Shown: positions 1-7,352, counted from the stretch's first letter. The stretch: 38,682 nucleotides of DNA from JAICYJ01 sp035473255 (GCA_035473255.1 DATIOK010000025.1:1-38682); one strand, 5' to 3'. A program made the numbers and translations. The notes: generated from the sequence alone by a model not told the origin.

Positions 1-649
1 TCCACGACAGCGCCAGCTGCACGATCTGCTCGGCGTCAACCATGATCGGGTGCGAGAACTCGCGGTGCTCGAGCGGCGTGAACAGGTCGTTCCCCGCGAA
101 CGCCTCCTGCCAGCGCAGCGTGTGCGGCCGGTTCTCGGGGCGCACGTCCGGTGCCGGTACCTCGCGCAGCCGCGCCTCGAACTCCTCGGCCCAGGAGGCC
201 CGGTCGTGCCAGCTGACGTGGTGCAACAACAGCGCCAGGCCGCCGGCCGGCCGCAGCACCCGGTGGATCTCCCGGAGCGCCCGGACACCGTCGAACCAGT
301 GGAACGCCTCGCCCACGAAGACGGCGTCGACCGACCCATCGCCCATCGGGATCTGCTCGGCCGTCCCGTCAAGCGGCGTCGCCTCGGGCGCCCGCGCCGC
401 CAGCAGCCGTCGCATCGCGGGCAGCGGTTCGACCGCGATCAACAAGCCGGCCCGCGGGGCCAGCGCCTCTGAAAGCTTGCCGGTGCCGGCCGCCAGGTCG
501 AGCACGATCGAGCGGCCGTCCAGCCCTAGCTCCCGGAACGCCCAGTCGAGCGGCTCATCCTCGTAGCCGGGCCGGGCGCGGTCGTAGCTGTCCGCGGAGC
601 CGCCGAACGCCTCCGCCAGCGGGTCGAGCCGTCTGCCCTCGCCGGCCAT
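1..649 (-). CDS. SAM-dependent class I methyltransferase, 3' end outside window
   Basis: The minus-strand frame opens at ATG 647-649 and runs off the left edge, leaving 216 codons with no stop. The N-terminal third carries the class I motif I (VLDLAAGTGKL, about residues 48-58), followed by an acidic post-motif strand (IAVEPLPAMRRLL) and a motif IV-like stretch (VDAVFVGEAFHWFD). This is the layout of the UbiE/Methyltransf_11 group of small-molecule methyltransferases; HWFD after motif IV is common in that group. The substrate cannot be told. It is the last visible gene of a close-packed minus-strand series with the 55-aa membrane protein (13 nt upstream), so co-transcription is likely. The missing C-terminus is an edge effect, not a truncation. 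Confidence 0.85.
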   Translation of the reverse strand, partial: MAGEGRRLDPLAEAFGGSADSYDRARPGYEDEPLDWAFRELGLDGRSIVLDLAAGTGKLSEALAPRAGLLIAVEPLPAMRRLLAARAPEATPLDGTAEQIPMGDGSVDAVFVGEAFHWFDGVRALREIHRVLRPAGGLALLLHHVSWHDRASWAEEFEARLREVPAPDVRPENRPHTLRWQEAFAGNDLFTPLEHREFSHPIMVDAEQIVQLALSW

Positions 650-662
650 CGGCGCCGCGCGG

Positions 663-830
663 CTACTCGTAATACCCGAGGCCGAACGCGATCGAGGCGA
701 ACGACACCGCCACCAGCAGGCCGATCCACTGGCCCGGCACGCCGTGGTACCCGGGGCCGGCCAGTACGGCGAGCGTGGCGACCACGATTCCGCCGCTGAT
801 CAACCACATGAAAAACCGCCCTGCGCTCAT
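663..830 (-). CDS. Small two-helix membrane protein (55 aa), unknown function
   Basis: A 55-codon frame begins at ATG 828-830 and ends with TAG at 663. The product has two hydrophobic segments, about residues 7-25 (MWLISGGIVVATLAVLAG) and 34-52 (QWIGLLVAVSFASIAFGLG), joined by a short Gly/Pro-rich loop, and ends GYYE. I recognise no family. It sits 13 nt upstream of the methyltransferase and 34 nt downstream of the YbjN-like gene on the same strand, the spacing of an operon member. A two-helix hydrophobic plan with no stop and close gene spacing argues for a real gene; function is open. Confidence 0.6.
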   Translation of the reverse strand: MSAGRFFMWLISGGIVVATLAVLAGPGYHGVPGQWIGLLVAVSFASIAFGLGYYE

Positions 831-864
831 TCCGGTTCGTGAATCTACCAGACCCCGACCCGCT

Positions 865-1749
865 CTACAGGTCTGCGTAGCGGCGCCCTCCGAAGCGCCC
901 GGCCAACGTGTCGTCCTCCCCGTCGGCCGTGTCCGCCACCACCTGGATGGCCGCCTCCAGCTCCGGGCGGTCGAGGTCGTCGCCCAGGATCACGTGCTCG
1001 AACCAGACCTCGCGCCGCGCCGGCTGGTACGAGTAGCACCCGAACGGCGAGGTCGCGGCCAGCCGCATCAGCTCCAGCGCCAGGTCGTCGGTCAGGTCGA
1101 TGTCCGACAGCACCGGCGAGGACGCCCGCACCGCCGTCGAGTCGTCCAGCACCGGCAGCACGTCCACGAACACCCGCGCGCTGCCGAACCCGCCGTGGTA
1201 GCCCCAGTCCGGGTCGTGGTCGAAGCCGCCGAACCGCTCGTCCAGGAACTGCTTCACGCGGTGATCCGTGATCACCACGTGGGCCTCGGCGTCGCGCAGC
1301 AGCGCTGCGGGAGTCTTGGGCGCCGCCGGCGCCGGAGTTGCCTCGCGCAGCAGCGCCTCCAGCCGGTGCGCGAACGCATCGGCGGCCCAGGCCACCGCCC
1401 ACACCGAAGCCTGCACCTCGACAGCCGCCATCGTGGTGCCAGCCAGGATCGCGTGTTCGACGTGCACGTGCCCGTCCGCGTGCGTGAAGCGGCCCAGAAC
1501 CAGCTCCGCATTCTCGATCAGCAGCGTGCGTGCCAGCCGCCCGTCCAGCTCCGGGTGCTCGATCGATGGCGCCGCCACTTCGACGTAGGGCTCACCGCCG
1601 CTAGTGGTCTGCACATCGACGGTCACCTCGGCGCCGCCGATCTCGATCTCGCCGCGCCACGTGTGCCCGCCCGGATCGTGACCCGTGAACGAGCGCGCCA
1701 GGGCGCGGCGTACCTCGATCTCATTGACCTCGATCAGGTGGTCCTCCAT
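865..1749 (-). CDS. Tandem YbjN/CesT-like domain protein
   Basis: The 294-aa product (ATG 1749; an in-frame GTG one codon upstream is the alternative) consists of two related halves, about residues 1-135 and 150-294, joined by an Ala/Pro linker (ATPAPAAPKTP). Each half has a matching strand motif: VHVEHAILAGTTM in the first and VWFEHVILGDDL in the second, each following a block of small and acidic residues. This resembles actinobacterial proteins with YbjN or type III chaperone-like (CesT) folds, which bind other proteins; the family assignment is an inference from pattern. It lies 15 nt downstream of mscL. No signal peptide or membrane segment is visible, so the product is likely cytosolic. 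Confidence 0.6.
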   Translation of the reverse strand: MEDHLIEVNEIEVRRALARSFTGHDPGGHTWRGEIEIGGAEVTVDVQTTSGGEPYVEVAAPSIEHPELDGRLARTLLIENAELVLGRFTHADGHVHVEHAILAGTTMAAVEVQASVWAVAWAADAFAHRLEALLREATPAPAAPKTPAALLRDAEAHVVITDHRVKQFLDERFGGFDHDPDWGYHGGFGSARVFVDVLPVLDDSTAVRASSPVLSDIDLTDDLALELMRLAATSPFGCYSYQPARREVWFEHVILGDDLDRPELEAAIQVVADTADGEDDTLAGRFGGRRYADL

Positions 1750-1764
1750 CACCTAAGACTAGAG

Positions 1765-2178
1765 CTATGTGGCCGTCGCCGGCGTGACCTCCGTCGTGCA
1801 GTGCGAGCAGCGCCGCGCCGCCGCCGGGATGACGCTGAGGCACTCGGGGCACTCGCGCTCGACCGGCGCGCCCGGCTCCGGCGCGCGCCTCGCGGCCAGC
1901 GTGTTCAGCGGCTTCACCACGAAGAAGAACACGGCCGCGGCGACCGACACGAACGTGATCAGCGCGTTCAGGAAGTCGCCGTACAGGAAGGTGCTGCCGT
2001 TGATGTGGAAGGTCAGGCCCGAGAAGTCCGGCTTCCCGAAGATGGCGGCGATGATCGGCGTCAGGATGTCGGCGACGAACGCGTTCACCAGCGCGACGAA
2101 CGCGGTGCCGACCACGATCGCAACCGCCAGATCGACGATGTTGCCACGAAACAGGAATTCTTTGAACTCGCGCAGCAC
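1765..2178 (-). CDS. mscL: Large-conductance mechanosensitive channel with zinc-ribbon tail
   Basis: MscL forms a pentameric inner-membrane channel that opens under membrane tension to release solutes in osmotic downshock. The sequence has the family N-terminus (FKEFLFRGNIVDLAVAIVVG), TM1 (about residues 15-40), a periplasmic loop, TM2 (FLNALITFVSVAAAVFFFVV) and the usual KPLNTL exit. I chose GTG 2176-2178 because GGAGGA lies 7 nt upstream and the product then starts like other MscL proteins; an upstream ATG at 2238 would overlap the preceding gene. The C-terminus is extended by a CPEC...CSHC zinc-ribbon-like segment, which E. coli MscL lacks. Gene order suggests co-transcription with the upstream flavoprotein. 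Confidence 0.93.
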   Translation of the reverse strand: MLREFKEFLFRGNIVDLAVAIVVGTAFVALVNAFVADILTPIIAAIFGKPDFSGLTFHINGSTFLYGDFLNALITFVSVAAAVFFFVVKPLNTLAARRAPEPGAPVERECPECLSVIPAAARRCSHCTTEVTPATAT

Positions 2179-2212
2179 GGCGTCCTCCTCGGATCGGGTT
2201 CCGAACGCGATG

Positions 2213-3421
2213 CTATGCCGGTTCGGCCGATTCGACAACGCCGCTGCCGCCCCTCACGAACGGCCGCAGCACCCGCCACGCCGACGACGGCCCGCGCCGC
2301 AGCGCGCCGGCCAGCAGCGGCAGCGAGAGGATGTCGCCACGCAGGATCGGCGTGGCCATCTCGGCCGGCAGCCGTCCCAGCGTTTCCACCGCCCGGTCCC
2401 AGTCGGCGTCGTCCATGCCCGCCACGTACCGGTTCGCCCGCATCGCCAGTCCCCACGAACGCCCGCGCGTGCGGCGCCCGGCCCGTTCCCAGGCCCGCAG
2501 CCGCTCCCGCGGCACCACGCCCGGCGTGCCCAGCGCGGCGATCGCCACCGGCGCCGCCCGTCGCGCCGCCACGATCACGTGCCGGATGCCCTCGCCCAGT
2601 AGCGGGTTCGAGTGGCCGCCCGCGTCGCCGATCACCATCAGCCCGTCCCCGGTCAGCCGCTGCGGGGCCTCCTGGCTGGGGATGCGCCCGCTGTGCAGCT
2701 CCAGCAGCTCCGCTCCGGCCAGCCGGTCGGCCAGCGCCCGCTCCACCGGCGCGTACAGCTCGCGCGGGTTCAGGTCGGTGTCGGGCTGGATCAGGCCCAC
2801 GCCGACACGCACCCGCGTGCCCCCGCGCGGGAAGGCCCATGCGTAGCCGGACGGCGCCAGCCCGCCCACCAGGATCACCGCCTCATCCTGACCGAACGCC
2901 GGTGCCGACAGCTCCTGCTCGTATCCCACACCGACCCGCCGGAAGCCCTCGTGCACGCGCGATTGACGCGCGAGCAACGCGTTGGTGCCGGTCGCGTCGA
3001 CCGCCAGCCGGCAGCGCACCTGCCGCGACTCGCCGCCGTGCCGGAGCGTGAGCGCTCCCGTCCGCTCCAGCCGCACCAGCGTCCCGTTCTCGATCGTCGC
3101 GCCGGCCGCGACGGCGAGCTCCGCCAGATGCCGCCAGGTCGCGGTCACGTCCAGCGAGCAGCCGACCGGTCCGCCCCAGTCGATCGTGCAGCTGCTGTGC
3201 TGAGACTCGAACGACAGGCGCGAGATCGGGTGCCAAAGCCGGTCGGGCAGGCCCAGTGCCCGCAGGTCGTTCGGCCACGACCCCCCGGACGTCCTCACCG
3301 GCAGGCCGATCTCCGCGTTTCGCTCGCACACCAGCACCGCCAGGCCGGCCTCGGCCAATGGTGCCGCCATCGCCAGCCCGGCCGGGCCCGCTCCCGCGAT
3401 CACGACATCGTATGCCTCCAT
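2213..3421 (-). CDS. Geranylgeranyl-reductase family FAD-dependent oxidoreductase
   Basis: The 402-aa product starts at ATG 3419-3421 with a dinucleotide-binding motif (VVIAGAGPAGLAMAAPLAEAG) and has the later FAD motif GDAGGHSNPLLGEGI around residue 295, the arrangement of p-hydroxybenzoate-hydroxylase-fold flavoproteins. These are closest in plan to the geranylgeranyl reductase group, which saturates isoprenoid chains of lipids, quinones or pigments. The substrate is not decidable from sequence. It is divergent from the coiled-coil gene at 3463, with only 41 nt between the starts, so the two promoters must be very close or leaderless. It heads the minus-strand run leading into mscL. Confidence 0.85.
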   Translation of the reverse strand: MEAYDVVIAGAGPAGLAMAAPLAEAGLAVLVCERNAEIGLPVRTSGGSWPNDLRALGLPDRLWHPISRLSFESQHSSCTIDWGGPVGCSLDVTATWRHLAELAVAAGATIENGTLVRLERTGALTLRHGGESRQVRCRLAVDATGTNALLARQSRVHEGFRRVGVGYEQELSAPAFGQDEAVILVGGLAPSGYAWAFPRGGTRVRVGVGLIQPDTDLNPRELYAPVERALADRLAGAELLELHSGRIPSQEAPQRLTGDGLMVIGDAGGHSNPLLGEGIRHVIVAARRAAPVAIAALGTPGVVPRERLRAWERAGRRTRGRSWGLAMRANRYVAGMDDADWDRAVETLGRLPAEMATPILRGDILSLPLLAGALRRGPSSAWRVLRPFVRGGSGVVESAEPA

Positions 3422-3462
3422 CGCTCCAGAGTAGTCACCCGGCGCCGGGTAAGCTGCCGGGC

Positions 3463-4194
3463 GTGAGATCGAGGGAGCTCGACCGATTGCTCGAGGTGGC
3501 CGACGAGCTGGTGGACGCCCGCGCGGCTCTGGCCCGCATGGAGTCGCTGCAGCATGAGATCGCCCACGAGTCGGCGATCGCCACGGCCGCCCCGGACGTG
3601 GCCGCCGCCATCGCCGCGCGGCGCCCGCCGATCGAGCAACTGGCCCGAGAGCTGGAGCAGCAGTGGGTCGCGCAGGGGCCGCTCGTCTCGATCTGGCAGC
3701 GGGCGGTGGAGCTGTCGCAGCTGGCGGAGGCTTCGGGCGCAGATCCCGCCGACTACCGAGCCGACATCGACCGCGCCCGCCAGCAGGTGGAGTCGGCGCG
3801 GCTGGAAACGCGCGACGTGCTCGACCGGCTCTGCTCCCAGCGCGAGGCGCTCGCAGACGCGATCCTGTCGGCACCGTTCCCGCTGCCGACCCCGCCGCCG
3901 GTGCGCGACGACGGCCGCCCCGAGGCGGGCCGGCGTGACGCGCTGGACATGCTCGACCTGGCCGACGAGGCTATCGCCATGGCCGAGCACGAGCGCCACC
4001 GCGCGCAGCAGCGGATCTCCGAAGCGTCGGCTGAGATTGCCAAGCTGGGCGACCCGGCCGACCTGGCCGCCCGCGTCGCCGAGCTGGAGCAGCGGCTGCC
4101 GGACGTCGTCGAGCTGCCCCCCTCAGCGCAGCCGTCGGCGGGAATGCGGCTGCAGCGCGCGGGCATCCGCACCACCGGCGCGGCCCGCGCGTGA
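3463..4194 (+). CDS. Coiled-coil protein of unknown function
   Basis: From GTG 3463 the frame gives 243 aa, almost wholly helical, rich in Ala, Glu, Arg and Leu. Heptad-like stretches lie around residues 1-75 (RELDRLLEVADELVDARAAL), 85-135 and 150-210. A Pro-rich break (PFPLPTPPP) at about residue 145 splits the protein into two coiled-coil parts. I recognise no enzyme motif, signal peptide or membrane segment. The start was placed at GTG 3463 because helical coding character begins there and upstream sequence is shared with the divergent gene's promoter. Its TGA overlaps the GTG of the lipoate-ligase-like gene by 4 nt, so translation of the two is probably coupled. Confidence 0.65.
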   Translation: MRSRELDRLLEVADELVDARAALARMESLQHEIAHESAIATAAPDVAAAIAARRPPIEQLARELEQQWVAQGPLVSIWQRAVELSQLAEASGADPADYRADIDRARQQVESARLETRDVLDRLCSQREALADAILSAPFPLPTPPPVRDDGRPEAGRRDALDMLDLADEAIAMAEHERHRAQQRISEASAEIAKLGDPADLAARVAELEQRLPDVVELPPSAQPSAGMRLQRAGIRTTGAARA

Positions 4195-4988
4195 GCGATG
4201 GGATGCGGGCCGTCGACGCCGGCCTGCTGGAGCCGGCGCTGGCGCTTGCCCACGACGAGACGCTCGGGCGCGATCCCGGCGGTGCCACGATGCTCCTGTG
4301 GCGCACCCGGCCGGCGGTGGTGATCGGCCGCTTTCAGCGCGCCGACTGGGAGGTCGACCCGGCCGCCTGCGCGGGTCGCGGAGTGGGGGTGTGGCGGCGC
4401 TTCACCGGTGGCGGCGCGGTGTACCTCGACCGCGGCACGCTCTGCATCGGGCTGGCGGCACCGGCCGGCCATCCCTGGTCACAGCTGGACGTGCCCCGGA
4501 TGTATGCGCCGCTGCTCGACGGCATCGTGCGCGCGTGCCATGCCCAGGGCGTCGACGCCGAACGCGACGAGCGCACCGTGCGCGTGGATGGCCGCAAGGT
4601 AACCGGCATCGCCGCACACCACGGACGCGGCGGCGTGCTGGTGCACGGCACGCTCCTGATCGACGCCGACCTGGAATCGCTGCGTGCCTGCCTGGCCGGC
4701 CCTCGCGGCGGCGATTTGGGCGGTGCGCCGCGGCCGGCGCCGAGCCGCCCCGATCACGTCGCAAACGTCGGCGGCGACGGCTGGGAGGCTGCGCTGGTCG
4801 ACGCCTTCGATGCGCGACCGGAGCCGCTCGATGCCGACCATGCGGAGCGCGCCGCGGCGCTTGCAGCCCAGAAATACCACGACCCGGCGTGGCACGCCGG
4901 GCCGTGGATGGAGCTGACTTCGCCCGAGGTTCAGGCGCTGCTGCCGTCCGCTAGATCAGCGGGACCAGCTGGTTCAGCAAGTTCGTGA
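4191..4988 (+). CDS. Lipoate-protein ligase A family protein
   Basis: The 265-aa product has the biotin/lipoate ligase fold signature: RRFTGGGAVYLDRGTLCIGL at about residues 69-88 (compare RR.SGGGAVYHD.G) and DGRKVTGIA at about 133-141, carrying the conserved lysine, followed by VLVHGTLLIDADL. Members attach lipoate or octanoate to lipoyl domains of 2-oxoacid dehydrogenases and GcvH. The start is GTG 4191, overlapping the previous stop by 4 nt. A 2-oxoacid dehydrogenase E1 alpha gene lies 1.6 kb further on the opposite strand, a suggestive but unproven link. The last 38 nt overlap the convergent pilin gene. It could be an octanoyltransferase-like paralog rather than a true ligase. Confidence 0.8.
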   Translation: MSDGMRAVDAGLLEPALALAHDETLGRDPGGATMLLWRTRPAVVIGRFQRADWEVDPAACAGRGVGVWRRFTGGGAVYLDRGTLCIGLAAPAGHPWSQLDVPRMYAPLLDGIVRACHAQGVDAERDERTVRVDGRKVTGIAAHHGRGGVLVHGTLLIDADLESLRACLAGPRGGDLGGAPRPAPSRPDHVANVGGDGWEAALVDAFDARPEPLDADHAERAAALAAQKYHDPAWHAGPWMELTSPEVQALLPSARSAGPAGSASS

Positions 4989-5109
4989 TCGACGAGGTGA
5001 GCAGCGCGAGCGTGGCGACGATGGCGATCGTGATCACGGTCAGAACGACCGCGTACTCCGCCATGGTCTGCCCGCGTTCCTCGTGAGCCACTGCCTCTGG
5101 GTGGTTCAT
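4951..5109 (-). CDS. Flp/Fap-type pilin (type IVb prepilin)
   Basis: This 52-aa frame starts at ATG 5107-5109, with GGAGGAG 8 nt upstream. Residues 13-19 read G-QTMAEY: cleavage after Gly13 by a TadV-type prepilin peptidase would leave Glu at +5 and Tyr at +6, the hallmark of Flp pilins. A hydrophobic helix of about 22 residues (AVVLTVITIAIVATLALL) follows. Flp pilins are assembled into tight-adherence pili by the Tad machinery. No tad genes are in the window, so this is an orphan pilin locus. Its 3' end overlaps the convergent lipoate-ligase-like gene by 38 nt, and its 5' leader holds strong inverted repeats. Confidence 0.85.
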   Translation of the reverse strand: MNHPEAVAHEERGQTMAEYAVVLTVITIAIVATLALLTSSITNLLNQLVPLI

Positions 5110-5150
5110 GGTCTGGTCTCCTCCAGCTTGCGTTCGGAGACGGCCACCCG

Positions 5151-5207
5151 CGATAAAGACCGATGAGTAGCGAACTGAATCGGGCAGACGCCTCCCGCTC
5201 TTTATCG
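5151..5207 (-). promoter_or_regulatory. Structured leader upstream of pilin
   Basis: A perfect 9-bp inverted repeat, CGATAAAGA (5151-5159) and TCTTTATCG (5199-5207), closes a 39-nt interior. Inside, CCGAT/ATCGG and CGGG/CCCG can pair in mutually exclusive ways. It lies about 40 nt upstream of the pilin start on the minus strand, so it is likely in the 5' untranslated region or promoter. I could not match it to a known riboswitch; it may be an RNA element or a protein-binding site. Confidence 0.45.
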
Positions 5208-5229
5208 TCCGGAAGGGTGCCCTGCGGCT

Positions 5230-5246
5230 ATCCCCCTACGGGGGAT
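5230..5246. promoter_or_regulatory. 17-bp palindrome ATCCCCC-TAC-GGGGGAT
   Basis: This is a perfect 7-bp inverted repeat with a 3-nt centre, 120 nt upstream of the pilin start and 40 nt beyond the 3' end of the 91-aa gene. It could be an operator for pilin transcription or a hairpin ending the minus-strand operon that stops at 5284. No T-run follows on the minus strand, so the operator reading is slightly favoured. Confidence 0.35.
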
Positions 5247-5283
5247 CTAACCTTGCCCCAATGTTTCGAGATGGAGCGCGTGG

Positions 5284-5559
5284 CTATGCGAGGCCCTGGC
5301 GGGCTTCGCTGACCAGCGTGACCGCCTCGGGGAACAGCAGCCGGATCGCGTCTCGCACCTGCATCGCCTGCTGGTCAGGATCGCCGCTCAGCTCCAGCCG
5401 GCCGATCGCGGCCACGGTCATGCCGACCGCCAGGTTGATCGCCTGATCCGCGAACGCCACCTTCTGCTGCTGCTGGGCCTGCTCCATGAAGCCGGCCAGC
5501 TGCCGCTGGATCTCCTCGGGGTCGCCACCGCCGAACATGGGAAACGGGAAGTCGCTCAT
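5284..5559 (-). CDS. Conserved small protein (91 aa), unknown function
   Basis: The 91-aa product begins MSDFPFPMFGGGDPEEI and has a Gln-rich helix (FMEQAQQQQKVAF, residues 22-34), a hydrophobic stretch (AINLAVGMTVAAIGRLEL) and an amphipathic C-terminal half. It lacks a signal peptide, and I recognise no domain. Its ATG overlaps the TGA of the E1 alpha gene by 4 nt, so it is translationally coupled as the last gene of the SRPBCC-ArsR-E1 operon. The protein may be soluble and helical. Coupling to E1 alpha suggests a role tied to that enzyme, but nothing in the sequence says which. Confidence 0.7.
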   Translation of the reverse strand: MSDFPFPMFGGGDPEEIQRQLAGFMEQAQQQQKVAFADQAINLAVGMTVAAIGRLELSGDPDQQAMQVRDAIRLLFPEAVTLVSEARQGLA

Positions 5560-6590
5560 TCCTGGGACGATACCGCGTAGACGCCGTCCAGCACCGTGGC
5601 CGGGTCCGGCAGCGGGCTGGCCTCGGCGTCGGCCACGCCCTTTTCGATGGTGGCGCGCACCTCGCCCTCGATCTCGGCCTGCTCCTCGTCGGTCAGCTCC
5701 TGGTTCACCTGCAGCCACGCCCGGTACCGGTCGACCGGGTCGCGGGCCGTGAACTCGTCGACCAGGCTCCTGGGGACGTACGCGGCGTCGTCGTGGACGG
5801 CGTGGCCCTCCATCCGCAGCGTGATCAGCTCCAGCAGCGTGGGGCCGCCACCTGCGCGTGCCTTCTCGATGGCGCGGGCTGCCTCGCGGTAGACGGTCAG
5901 CACGTCGGTGCCGTCGACCACGATGCCCTCGAAGCCGTACGCGGGCCCGCGGTCGGCGAGGTGCTCGCACGCGAACGACAGCGAGTTGGGCGTCGAGTAG
6001 GCGTACTGGTTGTTGTCGATGATGTAGACGATCGGCAGGCCCCGCACGCCGGCCAGGTTCATCGACTCGTGCATGTCACCGCGCGCAGCGGCGCCGTCGC
6101 CGCACCAGCCGACCGCAACCCGCGGCTCGCGGCGCAGCTGGAAGGCCAGCGCCATGCCGGTGATGACCGGGATCATGGCCGGCAGATGGCTGACGCCGGC
6201 CAGCAGGCCCACACCGGGCGAGAAGTCGTTGGTGCGCAGGTTCGAGTCGCGACCGCCGGTGGCGCCGCCGGAGCGGCCCATGTACTGGCAGAAGAGCGCG
6301 GCCGGGTCGACGCCGCGCACGACGTGCACGCCCATGTTGCGGTGCAGCGGCGACGCCACGTCGTCCTCGCCCATCGCGCTGGCGACGCCCACCGACGCTG
6401 CCTCGTTACCCCGGCCCGTGTAGTAGCTGCCGGGCAGCCGGCCCCCCTTGAACAGCAGGTTGCCCCGCTCCTCGATCGTACGCGTGGCCAGCATGTCGCG
6501 GTAGAGGCGCAGCAGGCGCTCGCGGTCGAGGCCGGCCTGCGACGCTTCGGTCGCGGACAGGACGGGCTCGGCTTGGCGGATCGCGGACAT
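5556..6590 (-). CDS. Thiamine-diphosphate-dependent 2-oxoacid dehydrogenase E1, alpha subunit
   Basis: E1 alpha binds thiamine diphosphate and, with E1 beta, decarboxylates a 2-oxoacid and acylates lipoyl-E2. The TPP/Mg motif is complete: GDG at residues 164-166, about 27 residues and then NN at 193-194 (CGDGAAARGDMHESMN ... IIDNNQYAYS). The 344-aa length fits the heterotetrameric type (pyruvate, acetoin or branched-chain type). There is no E1 beta, E2 or E3 gene alongside, which is unusual, since these normally form one operon. It lies 30 nt downstream of arsR in an apparent operon and overlaps the 91-aa gene by 4 nt. The usual phosphorylation-loop region reads GHAVHDDAAYV. Substrate unknown. 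Confidence 0.9.
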   Translation of the reverse strand: MSAIRQAEPVLSATEASQAGLDRERLLRLYRDMLATRTIEERGNLLFKGGRLPGSYYTGRGNEAASVGVASAMGEDDVASPLHRNMGVHVVRGVDPAALFCQYMGRSGGATGGRDSNLRTNDFSPGVGLLAGVSHLPAMIPVITGMALAFQLRREPRVAVGWCGDGAAARGDMHESMNLAGVRGLPIVYIIDNNQYAYSTPNSLSFACEHLADRGPAYGFEGIVVDGTDVLTVYREAARAIEKARAGGGPTLLELITLRMEGHAVHDDAAYVPRSLVDEFTARDPVDRYRAWLQVNQELTDEEQAEIEGEVRATIEKGVADAEASPLPDPATVLDGVYAVSSQE

Positions 6591-6620
6591 GGTGCGCTGC
6601 AGGATACCGGCGTGGGAGCG

Positions 6621-6944
6621 CTAAACGCCGCGGTCGGCGGCCACGTAGGTGCCCAGCCGGGCCAGGCGGTCGTCCCACTCGCCGCCCGCCTGGACGATCC
6701 ACGCCACCGCCTGCTCGAGCGGCTCGGGCGTGACCGTGTAGCGCGTCTCTCGCCCCTCGCGGCGCGATGCCACCAGGCCGGCGGCCGCGAGCTGCGTCAG
6801 GTGCTTGGCCACTGCCTGCCGGCTGATCGGCAGCTCACGGGCCAGCTGGGTGGCGGTCGCGCCGGTTCCGCCCAGCAGCCCCAGCATGCGCCGGCGGCTG
6901 GGGTCGGCCAGCGCCGAGAAGGTGGCGCCGATGGCGTCGCTCAT
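6621..6944 (-). CDS. ArsR-family transcriptional repressor paired with SRPBCC protein
   Basis: The 107-aa protein is a winged-helix ArsR-type regulator: FSALADPSRRRMLGLL, then ATQLARELPISRQAVAKHLTQLAAAGLV (recognition helix about residues 38-60) and a beta wing (SRREGRETRYTV). It has no Cys or metal-ligand motif, fitting the non-metal subgroup that commonly travels with AHSA1/SRPBCC genes. Its ATG overlaps the TGA of the SRPBCC gene by 4 nt. Two copies of GCAACYCAWWGGTTGC in the divergent promoter region are the likely operators, so autoregulation is expected. Confidence 0.9.
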   Translation of the reverse strand: MSDAIGATFSALADPSRRRMLGLLGGTGATATQLARELPISRQAVAKHLTQLAAAGLVASRREGRETRYTVTPEPLEQAVAWIVQAGGEWDDRLARLGTYVAADRGV

Positions 6945-7336
6945 GCCGCCGCCAGCGCCTGCAGGTCGGTGCGGTGGGAGGGCCCCGTCAGCAGGTCGGA
7001 GAACGCGTCCACCGTGATCAGCTCGCGCTCGATCACCGAGATGCGCGATCCGTCGTGCTCCGGCGTCACCTCGATCTCGACCGTCGAGGGCGGGCCGTCG
7101 GGCGGGGCGTACCAGACGAATCGCAGCCGTCGCGGCGCGTCCACCTCCTCGACCACGCCGTGGCGCTCGCCGCCGTCGTCGCCGACCACGCGCACCGGCG
7201 CGCCGGGGGTAGGGTCGAGCTCGACCCGTTCCGCGAACCACCGCTCGAGGTGCTCGGGCTCGGTCACCAGCTCCCAGGCCCGCTCGGGGTCGACGGGAAC
7301 GGTGATCTCTCGTTCGACCGTGCCTTCGTCCGACAT
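6941..7336 (-). CDS. SRPBCC / AHSA1-like hydrophobic-ligand-binding protein
   Basis: The 131-aa product from ATG 7334-7336 (GGAGGAG close upstream) has the START-like pattern ITVPVDPERAWELVTEPEHLERWFA at the N-terminus, a run of alternating beta strands (LRFVWYAPPDGPPSTVEIEVTPEHDGSRISV) and a final helix. Such domains bind hydrophobic small molecules or act as Hsp90-activator-like folds. It is the first gene of a minus-strand operon with the ArsR repressor it overlaps. Arrangement with ArsR suggests that the ligand or its metabolism is tied to the repressor; the ligand is unknown. Confidence 0.85.
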   Translation of the reverse strand: MSDEGTVEREITVPVDPERAWELVTEPEHLERWFAERVELDPTPGAPVRVVGDDGGERHGVVEEVDAPRRLRFVWYAPPDGPPSTVEIEVTPEHDGSRISVIERELITVDAFSDLLTGPSHRTDLQALAAA

Positions 7337-7352
7337 CGCTCCTCCTCTACGT

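Noticed and set aside
775..3051. Very long open frame on the plus strand opposite the YbjN, MscL and flavoprotein genes
   Set aside because: Arg/Pro/Gln-rich translation without domain-like pattern. It is an antisense shadow caused by high GC; the minus-strand genes have clear motifs.
5110..5246. c-di-GMP-I riboswitch before the pilin
   Set aside because: The leader is structured, but the conserved core pattern (GGGCAAACC ... GACGCAAAGCC) is not present.
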